A stretch of DNA of 64,000 nt. Source: Oscillospiraceae bacterium (GTDB lineage: Bacteria; Bacillota; Clostridia; Saccharofermentanales; Saccharofermentanaceae). Below, piece by piece: positions 39,082 through 47,562 of the stretch. A model generated the notes under the pieces. It was not told the origin of the DNA and did not search any database. It saw nothing but the letters and a program-made list of their open reading frames with translations. Location of the stretch: contig SVIZ01000006.1 in NCBI GenBank assembly GCA_015069205.1, forward strand, positions 124,001 through 188,000. Reading direction: 5' to 3'. A program made the position numbers and the translations under genes. The number at the start of each line of letters is the position of its first letter. The stretch's first letter is position 1.

Positions 39082-39762
39082 TTAAAGCTGGTCTGTGTTC
39101 TGAATCTGATATTCCGCAAGGGAGATCTCGAGATTGCCGTTCCTTGTGCGGAGCTGGTCTATGAATTCTTTCTCGATCGAAGGATCGGTGAGGACTATCT
39201 CATAACTGAGTTTATAGAGCGAACCCATATTGCTGGTCTTTACCTGTTTTAACTTGTAGGACTTAGTGTATTTTTCAAGGAATTCATCGAATACATCCGA
39301 ATAGTTAAGGTTTTCCGGGATCGTTATCTTAAGGATCTTACGGGTGCTCTTTTTCCCGTCCGCCGAAAACCTTGAGTACATGAGTATCGCAAGACCTATG
39401 AGGCAGGTGAAGAGGGCGGCATATCCGATATATCCCATTCCCATGATGAGACCCATTCCCATGACTGCAAAGATCGCACCGATCTCTCTTGCCGTTCCCG
39501 GTGCCGACCTGAACCTTACGAGGCTGAACGTTCCGGCTACTGCAACGCCTGCACCGATATTGCCGTTGACCATGAGGATGACCACGCAGATAACTGCCGG
39601 GAGTATCGCAAGAGTCATGACAAAGCTCTTGGTGTAGTCATTGCGGTATGTGTGGATCAGGGCCATGATCCCGCCGAGCACAAGAGACACAAGGACGAGA
39701 ATGATGAATACTAAAGGTGTTATTCCTGTTGAAGGGATTATCGAATTAAAAAGATTAAGCAT
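39082..39762 (-). CDS. DUF4956-type membrane protein
   Basis: 226 aa; several TMs (LVFIILVLVSLVLGGIMALIHTYRND, SFVMTLAILPAVICVVILMVNGNIGAGVAVAGTFSLVRFRSAPGTAREIGAIFAVMGMGLIMGMG). Confidence 0.82.
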   Translation of the reverse strand: MLNLFNSIIPSTGITPLVFIILVLVSLVLGGIMALIHTYRNDYTKSFVMTLAILPAVICVVILMVNGNIGAGVAVAGTFSLVRFRSAPGTAREIGAIFAVMGMGLIMGMGYIGYAALFTCLIGLAILMYSRFSADGKKSTRKILKITIPENLNYSDVFDEFLEKYTKSYKLKQVKTSNMGSLYKLSYEIVLTDPSIEKEFIDQLRTRNGNLEISLAEYQIQNTDQL

Positions 39763-40480
39763 AGTAAACGTTCCTTTCCGGATATTGATCTGCTATCAAA
39801 TGTTCTTTGTAGTAAGTTCCGTATTTTGAATAGGTGACTTTCCGTATATTGTTCTCACTTAAGAAATGCGCCATCCACATAGGCATTGCGCCCGATATCT
39901 TTATTTCCATAAGTGTTGTGCCTGAAGGAAGAAGTGAGTGTCCCCATATATCGCTTCCGAGATCGAGTTCGGTATTTCTTGCGAGTATGTTCTCATCAAG
40001 TGTCAGTCTGAATCCCGGATCTTCCTTATCGAAATATGCTTCGCGTTCGTAACTGATAAATGCCTTTGCCTCTATGCCTTCGTAAAACCTGAGAAAGTAA
40101 TCTATCTCAGATGTGATCTGGTTCTTAAAAGGAATCTCTTTCCTTTTATCTATCCAGTCGCAGGCAGCCGTCTTGGGGATTGCAACACGTCTTTTATAGA
40201 CGACGCTTTCAAACTTCTTTTTGATCTCGACGAAGACCACATCACTCTCATCTGTTCTCTGATAGGACCTTACTCTCAGCTTCTCTTTGTAGACCGGGTG
40301 ATCCAATGAGTCTCTTATGAGCCTGAAACTGTCCGTGTCGTAGTAGATGTTCCTGATCGTTGTCCTTCCAAACTGATCGAGCACTAATCTGTCTTTCGTC
40401 TCTTCCAGAAGTTCTTTTTTCTGAGAGGGCGTGAGAAAGAATTTATATTCATATCTTTCGAAAACATCCTGGTATGACAT
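39755..40480 (-). CDS. VTC-domain (polyphosphate polymerase-like) protein
   Basis: 241 aa; FERYEYKFFLTPSQKKEL, KEKLRVRSYQ, VVFVEIKKKFESVVYKRRV, FISYEREAYF, FRLTLDENI, LMEIKISGAMPMWM; tunnel-type basic/acidic motifs. Confidence 0.87.
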   Translation of the reverse strand: MSYQDVFERYEYKFFLTPSQKKELLEETKDRLVLDQFGRTTIRNIYYDTDSFRLIRDSLDHPVYKEKLRVRSYQRTDESDVVFVEIKKKFESVVYKRRVAIPKTAACDWIDKRKEIPFKNQITSEIDYFLRFYEGIEAKAFISYEREAYFDKEDPGFRLTLDENILARNTELDLGSDIWGHSLLPSGTTLMEIKISGAMPMWMAHFLSENNIRKVTYSKYGTYYKEHLIADQYPERNVYYA

Positions 40481-40493
40481 GATTTTTAAACCT

Positions 40494-40537
40494 CGTTTAA
40501 GTTTGTTGCCCTAATCTTAGGGTGCAAACTTAAAACG
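40494..40537. promoter_or_regulatory. Long imperfect inverted repeat just upstream of the VTC gene
   Basis: CGTTTAAGTTTGttgCCCTAA tc TTAGGGtgCAAACTTaAAACG. Confidence 0.7.
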
Positions 40538-40578
40538 GACTTTAAAGCAAACGCATGAAAATTGAGTGAAAGGAAACT

Positions 40579-40628
40579 GACACCGCAAACTGTTGAAATG
40601 GTAATATTTAATAAGTGAATGCGGTGTC
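40579..40628. promoter_or_regulatory. Perfect 9-bp inverted repeat upstream of the response regulator gene
   Basis: GACACCGCA (40579-40587) ... TGCGGTGTC (40620-40628). Confidence 0.55.
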
Positions 40629-40652
40629 TCATAAGTTATAAGAGGTATAAGT

Positions 40653-41327
40653 ATGAGAATTCTTTTGGCAGAAGACGAGAGATCTTTATCTAAAGCTCTG
40701 AAAGCGATACTTACTAAGAGCAACTATTCCGTTGACTGTGTTTTCGACGGTGAAGAAGCCGTCTCATATGCTATGGCGAGTGAATATGATCTTGTGATTA
40801 TGGATATCATGATGCCGAAGCAGGACGGAATATCCGCATTAAAGGAGATCAGGTCAAAAGGCAACAGTGTTCCTGTTCTTATGCTCACCGCCAAAGCTGA
40901 GATCGATGATAAAGTCGAAGGACTGGATTCAGGTGCCAATGACTATCTGACAAAGCCTTTTGCGACAAAAGAGCTCCTGGCAAGGATAAGAGTGCTTACA
41001 AGACAGCCTCAGTCTGCAGGCGACAACATCTTAAAGTTCGGAAATCTTACACTGGACAGGGGAAGCTTCGAGCTCTCTTCTCCCAAGGGAAAATACAGAC
41101 TTGCCGGCAAGGAATTCCAGATGATGGAAATGCTTATGATGAATCCCGGGATACTTATATCGACGGAGAAGTTCATGGATAAGATATGGGGCATTGATTC
41201 TGAAGCAGATATCAGCACGGCATGGACGTATATATCGTATTTAAGAAAGAAGCTTACCGCTCTGGAAGCTGATGTCCAGATAAAGGCAGTAAGAAATTCC
41301 GGTTATACTCTGGAGGCGGTCAAATGA
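40653..41327 (+). CDS. OmpR-family response regulator
   Basis: 224 aa; MRILLAEDERSLSKALKAIL; LVIMDIMMPKQDGISAL; C-terminal winged helix. Confidence 0.95.
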   Translation: MRILLAEDERSLSKALKAILTKSNYSVDCVFDGEEAVSYAMASEYDLVIMDIMMPKQDGISALKEIRSKGNSVPVLMLTAKAEIDDKVEGLDSGANDYLTKPFATKELLARIRVLTRQPQSAGDNILKFGNLTLDRGSFELSSPKGKYRLAGKEFQMMEMLMMNPGILISTEKFMDKIWGIDSEADISTAWTYISYLRKKLTALEADVQIKAVRNSGYTLEAVK

Positions 41328-42589
41328 TCAGTAAACTCCGCAGAAAATTCATAATCATATCCATGCTGTCGGTTACTTTGGTGCTTACGGTTCTGATCGC
41401 AGCCATCAATATCTTTAACTACCGTAAAGTAATCAATAATGCTGATGATGTCCTCAATATACTTGAAGCCAACGAAGGTGAGTTTCCGCCCGATACGAAT
41501 CCCGATCCTCCAAGAGACGGGCAGTTTGGAGACCATGGCGGCGGTAGAAAAGATCATGGCGGAGAGATGTCTCCCGAGATGAGATTCGAAGTGAGATTTT
41601 TTACGATCACTTTTGATAAGAACGGCAATGTCACTGAGATCGACACGGGAAAGATAGCAGCTGTTGACACTTCAAATGCAAGAGCTCTTGCCGAATCTGT
41701 ATATGCGGGCGGTAAGACCAAAGGTTTTGAAGGTGATTACAGATTCAGAAGAAGTGAATACGGCGATGAGACACTGATCGTTTTTTACGACTGCGGAAGA
41801 AGTCTTGATAATGCAAGATCTTTTCTGGGAATAAGTGCAGTCATCTCCCTGATCGGACTGCTCGTAGTTTTCGTATTAATAGCAGTATCTTCAAAAGCCG
41901 TTATAAGACCTGTTGCCGAAGCTTATGAAAAGCAGAAGAGATTCATCACCGATGCGGGCCATGAACTCAAGACGCCTCTGGCAGTTATCAATGCTGACTG
42001 TGATGTGCTTGAATTAGAGGACCAGGACGGTGAAAACGAATGGCTCTCGGACATAAGAAAGCAGACAGAAAAACTTACGGTGCTGACCGAAAGGCTTATC
42101 TATCTTGCAAAGACAGAAGAAGGCTCTAAAACAGAACTTGTTAAAATTGATTTCCCGTTGTCGGATGTTTTATCGGAGGAGACAGATTCCTTCAAAGGGC
42201 TTGCGAGATCTTCAGGTAAAACAATAGAGACAGATATTGCTTCAGGAATCACATACAATGGTGACCAGAAAGCAATTGCAGAACTGATATCGATCCTTAT
42301 TGATAATGCGGTCAAGTATTCTCCTGAAGAAAGCACGATAAAAGTCTCGCTAAAAAAGAATAATTCAAAAGTAATGCTTTCCGTGAGCAACGATACAAAA
42401 GAGACCATGTCAAAAGAAGACCTTGCCCACATGTTTGACAGGTTCTACAGAACTGATAAGTCGAGAAATTCAGAGACCGGAGGATACGGGATCGGCCTTT
42501 CAATAGCAAAAGGGATTACTGAATCTCACGGCGGCAGGATCTATGCATCCGGAAGTGAAAAAGAGATAACAATAACGGCTGAACTTTGA
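41324..42589 (+). CDS. Sensor histidine kinase
   Basis: 421 aa; two TMs, extracytoplasmic region with DHGGGRKDHGG; H-box FITDAGHELKTPLAVINADCDVLE; GGYGIGLSIAKGITESHGG. Confidence 0.95.
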   Translation: MISKLRRKFIIISMLSVTLVLTVLIAAINIFNYRKVINNADDVLNILEANEGEFPPDTNPDPPRDGQFGDHGGGRKDHGGEMSPEMRFEVRFFTITFDKNGNVTEIDTGKIAAVDTSNARALAESVYAGGKTKGFEGDYRFRRSEYGDETLIVFYDCGRSLDNARSFLGISAVISLIGLLVVFVLIAVSSKAVIRPVAEAYEKQKRFITDAGHELKTPLAVINADCDVLELEDQDGENEWLSDIRKQTEKLTVLTERLIYLAKTEEGSKTELVKIDFPLSDVLSEETDSFKGLARSSGKTIETDIASGITYNGDQKAIAELISILIDNAVKYSPEESTIKVSLKKNNSKVMLSVSNDTKETMSKEDLAHMFDRFYRTDKSRNSETGGYGIGLSIAKGITESHGGRIYASGSEKEITITAEL

Positions 42590-42602
42590 GTTCAGCCGCT
42601 TT
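42576..42602. terminator. Hairpin between convergent genes, overlapping the kinase stop codon
   Basis: CGGCTGAA (42576-42583) / TTCAGCCG (42591-42598). Confidence 0.65.
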
Positions 42603-42608
42603 GCTTTA

Positions 42609-45584
42609 TCAATGGAGGAATTCGAAACTCAAAAGTGAAGGATTGCCCATTCCCTTGAATGTGAGATACAGGGGATATACACCATCCGGTATAGTGAATT
42701 CGGCTTTGTTGTCGGTCCATGCCGTGCAGAAGTCAACGCCGATCGTACCTAATACTTCACCGTCAATTGAGGTCCTTATCTCAAACTCACCTTTGCCGTA
42801 ACCTCTGGTGGTGATCCTTAACCCCTTTACACCTTTGAGATCGAAATACTTGAATCCTACCGTCGTATTCTCATAGATGTCTCTGATATAGGAAGGATCT
42901 TTTTCGCCGTCCTGGTGATCTTTTGTGATGTTTGCTTCGTGGAGCTCTCCGACATACATCTCCTCTTTATCGTTGAAGATGTTGCATGCGATCTGCGAAG
43001 AGTATTCTTCTGTGTCACGGAGCGGGCCGCCGTTAAGGCCGCATGATGTGATCTCGACCTGGGCAATCTGTCCGTTCTCATCAAATGAGATCTTCTCTGC
43101 GCATCCCTGACGTGAATACCATGAGTTGTTCGTCTGTCTGTGATAGAAGATATACCAGTCGTCACCAATCTGAACGATGCTTCCGTGATTGTTTGCACCG
43201 AATGCAGCAGGCTTTTGTGCGGGCTTATAAGAATCGATTCCGATATCGCAGTTGCTTACGATGACTCCGCCGTACTTGAATGGTCCGAGCGGATTATCGG
43301 AATAACCGTAGCAGAGTTCGTGCATCACCTGTGAAGAATAGATGAGGTAGAAGATACCATTTCTTTCTCTTATGGAAGGAGCTTCGAAGAACGCGTGACC
43401 TTCGTATTCCGTTCCCTTGCTGTGCTGTGTTGAAGGGATAACAAATTCAGGTGCTCGTTTGATCGTAAGCATGTCCTTATCAAGAACGGTTACCATGCAT
43501 CCATGACGTGAAGCATCACCCTGACCGCAGAATCCGGTGTACATATATGTCGTGTCACCAATGGTGATGACGCCCGGATCGAACTGCTGTTCGTCTCCTT
43601 CCTTTCTGCCAAGGACAGTGCCGTCTTCGTAGTGGACATTTCCTATGAATTCGAACTTGCCTGAAGGTGAATCCGATACGGCAACTGAGATAACGCAGTC
43701 ATTATCCAGTGCATAGAACAGATAGTATCTGCCGTCAGGTCCGACTGTCATGTCAGGTGCATAAAGGCATCCTCTGTTATCTGCATTATGGGGATCATCA
43801 GTTCTCTTGAAGATAACGCCTTCATAAGTCCAGTTGCCGAGATCATCGACAGGTGCTGACCAGGTAACATAATCTCCAAGACAGAATGCGTAGCCGTTGA
43901 AGAAGTCGTGTGAACCGTAAACATATACTCTGTTGTTGAATACATAAGGCTCACCGTCAGGAATGTATTCCCAGTTGGGAAGGTAAGGGTTGAATGCCTG
44001 CTTTTTCGGAACTTCATAAAGAGCTACCTTAGGTCCTTCTGCCTCAGCTTTGATCTCAGCGGCTTCCCCGACAGTAGCTTCTGCGATGTGCTCGGTCATG
44101 AAGGTATAGAAATCAGATTCGGGAGAATCTTCCTGGACGGTTGTCTTCGCACCGTCTCTTGTGAAGTGCATCTCGTTCTTGAAATCAGGTGTGAAAGGTT
44201 TCCACAAAGGCAGAGCCGTACCGTCGACATCCTTTCCGTTCGGATCGCCGTTCTTAATGAAGTTGACGAAATACGTGCTCATCTGTCTTGCGATGTCGAA
44301 GTGCCTTCCGGTCACGGGTCTCCAGCACTTGCCGAGGTTATCGAAGAAGAACCACAGATCTACGGAGTGGAATGTGCCCGGATTGTCGTCGCCCGGGATA
44401 TCGGGTTCGAAGCAGTAGTAATAACCCGGCTTGTCGTTATGTGCAAACGCAGCTTTGACGGCGCATTCGATTGCACGGAGCGTTGCGTACTGGTTGCCGT
44501 TGTTTTTCTGTGCTTCTGGGAATGAGAGGAATTTCTCAGTCTTGGAGCCGAATATCTCTCTTGCCTTGGCTTCGAACTCTTCCTTTGAACCGGCGAAGAT
44601 AGAACTGGGGAATTCATCGTAGGTGTTGCCCGACATGAGCGGAACGTGTGCATGCTTTCCTTCAAGGAACAGCTTGTAAGGTTCATCGTCCATGAAGACG
44701 TTGTCTATCATGGGCGTGAAGAAGTAGCTCTCTGCTTCCCTGAATTTTGAAGCATTGTCACGGATGAATGAAGCATCGAGTTTTCTTGCTTCTTCCAATG
44801 TCTTTACACCGAGCTGCTCGAAAAACTTTACACCGTATGAACATGCATCATCGGCAGTCCTGGGGATCATTACAAAGTCTTTAATGTAAGGGAATGAAAT
44901 GATCCCCGAGAGGATGATGGCTCTCTGATAAAGTCCGATGCTTGATTTGGCAGTCAGGTGGTTCAGAACGCTTCCTCCGCCTGCAGACTGGCCTGCGATC
45001 GTGATGTTGTCAGGATCACCACCAAATGCAGCGATGTTTCTTATTACCCATTTAAGTCCTGCCTGCTGGTCCAGAAGACCGAAGTTTGCAGGTGCTTCAG
45101 GAGACTCTTGGAAAAGCTCGGGGTGGGCAAGGAAACCGAATGCGCCGAGTCTGTAGTTTACTGATACGACAACGATGCCTTTCTTTGCGAGGTTCTCACC
45201 GTTGAACTCCATCTCTGCGGTATATCCCCACTGGAATCCGCCGCCGAAGAACCATACGAGCACCGGAAGCTTTTCATCGGCGCTCCTGGCATTTGTCCAG
45301 ACATTCAGATAGAGGCAGTCTTCATTGATCTCGATATCCGGATCAACATGCCACTCTCTGCAGTAGATGTCTGTTCCGATACCCGGCTGGTCCTGCATGG
45401 AGATCGGCGCGAATTTATATGCGTCGTAGATGCCGTCCCAATCCTTACAGGGCTGGGGAGCCTTCCAGCGGTTGCTGCCTACAGGCGGCTGGGCAAAAGG
45501 GATTCCTTTAAAAACTGAGATTCTTGTGTTGTTTCCGGGAAGACCTCTAACGAGTCCGTTCTCGGTTTTTACTATCTTTAACAT
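42609..45584 (-). CDS. Fusion: carboxylesterase (type B) + glycoside hydrolase family 43-like domain + C-terminal CBM6-like domain
   Basis: 991 aa; esterase GQSAGGGSV and FHSVDLWFFF; GH43-like YVFNNRVYVYGSHDFF, LYAPDMTVGPDGRYYLFYAL, YEGHAFFEAPSIRERNGIFYLIYS; C-terminal beta-rich NTTVGFKYFDLKGVKGLRITTRGYGKGEFEIRTS. No signal peptide. Confidence 0.88.
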   Translation of the reverse strand: MLKIVKTENGLVRGLPGNNTRISVFKGIPFAQPPVGSNRWKAPQPCKDWDGIYDAYKFAPISMQDQPGIGTDIYCREWHVDPDIEINEDCLYLNVWTNARSADEKLPVLVWFFGGGFQWGYTAEMEFNGENLAKKGIVVVSVNYRLGAFGFLAHPELFQESPEAPANFGLLDQQAGLKWVIRNIAAFGGDPDNITIAGQSAGGGSVLNHLTAKSSIGLYQRAIILSGIISFPYIKDFVMIPRTADDACSYGVKFFEQLGVKTLEEARKLDASFIRDNASKFREAESYFFTPMIDNVFMDDEPYKLFLEGKHAHVPLMSGNTYDEFPSSIFAGSKEEFEAKAREIFGSKTEKFLSFPEAQKNNGNQYATLRAIECAVKAAFAHNDKPGYYYCFEPDIPGDDNPGTFHSVDLWFFFDNLGKCWRPVTGRHFDIARQMSTYFVNFIKNGDPNGKDVDGTALPLWKPFTPDFKNEMHFTRDGAKTTVQEDSPESDFYTFMTEHIAEATVGEAAEIKAEAEGPKVALYEVPKKQAFNPYLPNWEYIPDGEPYVFNNRVYVYGSHDFFNGYAFCLGDYVTWSAPVDDLGNWTYEGVIFKRTDDPHNADNRGCLYAPDMTVGPDGRYYLFYALDNDCVISVAVSDSPSGKFEFIGNVHYEDGTVLGRKEGDEQQFDPGVITIGDTTYMYTGFCGQGDASRHGCMVTVLDKDMLTIKRAPEFVIPSTQHSKGTEYEGHAFFEAPSIRERNGIFYLIYSSQVMHELCYGYSDNPLGPFKYGGVIVSNCDIGIDSYKPAQKPAAFGANNHGSIVQIGDDWYIFYHRQTNNSWYSRQGCAEKISFDENGQIAQVEITSCGLNGGPLRDTEEYSSQIACNIFNDKEEMYVGELHEANITKDHQDGEKDPSYIRDIYENTTVGFKYFDLKGVKGLRITTRGYGKGEFEIRTSIDGEVLGTIGVDFCTAWTDNKAEFTIPDGVYPLYLTFKGMGNPSLLSFEFLH

Positions 45585-45785
45585 AGGAAACTCCTCATAA
45601 ATAATTTATAACTGTAATTATGTTAGTTAAATAAACAACTGAATTCAACGGGATAAATTACTGATAAGAGCAGGTATAAATCAAGCACTTTACAACGTTC
45701 AAGTTTGCAAAGACAAGGTGTTTTTAATAACATAGTAAAGTACGTGTAAATCATCGGATCATGTTTTCGGGGCGGGCATAAAAGA

Positions 45786-47549
45786 ATGGCTAAAGGCGAT
45801 AAGGGAAATATACTCAGCAGACTTAAGCTGAATAAAAAATTCCTTTTAATGTACATATTATGCGTTATCCTGCCGCTCGTAATTACCGACGCGATCCTTT
45901 TCAAATCTGTTTTCGATGCCGAACGCCGCAACCAGACATTCTACAGGGAAAGAGGAATAGAAGCTTATACCAATTATCTTGATGACCTTTTATCATCAGA
46001 TGCCGCAATTGCTACGGCGATCGACGTTAACGATAACCTTAATAAATTTATCAATACCGGTTACCAGATACCTTACGATTACTACAAAAGCTACGTTAAT
46101 ACGGTTTCCAATTCATTTTTCTCAACAATGTCTGATATGAACCAGAAAAGGCTCGTTATCTATTCGGATAACCAGACGATGCTGAGCGGACACTATTTCC
46201 ACAATCTCGCAGAAGCTAAACGCGAACGGTGGTATATAGACTTTATCGAAAACGGAAAGATGGAAGCCGTTTACGCATATTACGACAACGCGCCGGTTGT
46301 GCTGACCACAGATCAGGACCGTTTCATATATGTGCGAAGGATGACCAATACAAGGTCCAGCATCACAAAGATAATCACGATCGAACACAAAAAATCCTGG
46401 ATTGCAACCGAGATGAACGACATCCCGGTAAACTGCTCCATGTATGTCTGCTGTGATGACTACGTAATCTATTCGAACCAGAACATAAATGCCGATTATG
46501 ATTCCCTCTTGCAGAAGGTTAATGTAGATCCTTATGTAACTGTCGAGGAATACGAGAAGTTCGGTACTACGTTTAAGATCTATGCATTTACTGATGATGT
46601 TGCGCTGGCGTCGGTCTTAAAGAACAACCTGCCGGCACTGCTCATTATCGTTGTCTTTACGCTCCTTTTTCCGATCCTAATCATGAAGATGCTCGAGAGA
46701 TCCATCACAAGCAGAATCAGTATTCTTGAGAAGGCTTTCGGTGAAGGCGGCAACGAGATCTTCCAGCCGATCAAGGAGATCACGGGCACAGATGAGATCT
46801 CTTCACTCATGCATAACTACAACAGGATCGTTGATATCAACAACGAACTTACAAATACGATCTATAAAGATAAGCTGCGCGAACAGGAAAGTGACCTCGC
46901 CCGTAAGAACGCGGAGCTCCTTGCACTGCAGAGCCAGATCAATCCGCACTTCCTTTTTAACGCTCTCGAGAGCATAAGAATGCACAGCATTCTCAAAGGT
47001 GAGACAGAGACCGCAGAGATGGTACAAAGACTTGCCGTCATGCAGAGGCAGAACGTTGAATGGCACGAAGATGCGGTTACCATTGAAGAAGAGGAAGAGT
47101 TCATCAATGCTTATCTTCAGCTTCAGAGTTACCGTTTCGGCGACAGGATATCATTTAACGTCGACATCAGTGAAGAATGCAAGAAGATACTGATTCCCAA
47201 ACTTACTCTTGTTACCTTTGTTGAGAATGCGTGTGTTCACGGTATCGAGTCCAAATCCTCACAGGGCTGGATCTTTGTAAGGGTATATAAGAACGATGAC
47301 CAGCTTGTTATCGAAGTTGAAGATACGGGTGACGGTATGGATGAGAAGGAAGTTGAGCTTTTACAGCAGAACATGAATAATGTCACTATTGATACAATTA
47401 AGAAAGCTAAACATGTAGGCATCCTGAATGCCTGTCTCAGAATAAAGATGATGTTTAAAGATCAGGCGAAGTTTACGATAGAGAGTGAGAAGGGTATCGG
47501 AATGAGCGTAATCATCATGATACCTTCAGATATGATCACAACAGCTTAA
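45786..47549 (+). CDS. YesM-type sensor histidine kinase
   Basis: 587 aa; two TMs; LLALQSQINPHFLFNALESIRMHSILKGETETAEMVQRLAVMQR. Confidence 0.94.
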   Translation: MAKGDKGNILSRLKLNKKFLLMYILCVILPLVITDAILFKSVFDAERRNQTFYRERGIEAYTNYLDDLLSSDAAIATAIDVNDNLNKFINTGYQIPYDYYKSYVNTVSNSFFSTMSDMNQKRLVIYSDNQTMLSGHYFHNLAEAKRERWYIDFIENGKMEAVYAYYDNAPVVLTTDQDRFIYVRRMTNTRSSITKIITIEHKKSWIATEMNDIPVNCSMYVCCDDYVIYSNQNINADYDSLLQKVNVDPYVTVEEYEKFGTTFKIYAFTDDVALASVLKNNLPALLIIVVFTLLFPILIMKMLERSITSRISILEKAFGEGGNEIFQPIKEITGTDEISSLMHNYNRIVDINNELTNTIYKDKLREQESDLARKNAELLALQSQINPHFLFNALESIRMHSILKGETETAEMVQRLAVMQRQNVEWHEDAVTIEEEEEFINAYLQLQSYRFGDRISFNVDISEECKKILIPKLTLVTFVENACVHGIESKSSQGWIFVRVYKNDDQLVIEVEDTGDGMDEKEVELLQQNMNNVTIDTIKKAKHVGILNACLRIKMMFKDQAKFTIESEKGIGMSVIIMIPSDMITTA

Positions 47550-47562
47550 ACCGGGGTGGATT

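Noticed and set aside
42857-44686. Several ORFs on both strands within the esterase-GH43 gene
   Set aside because: Alternative frames of a clearly coding gene, no domain-like content.
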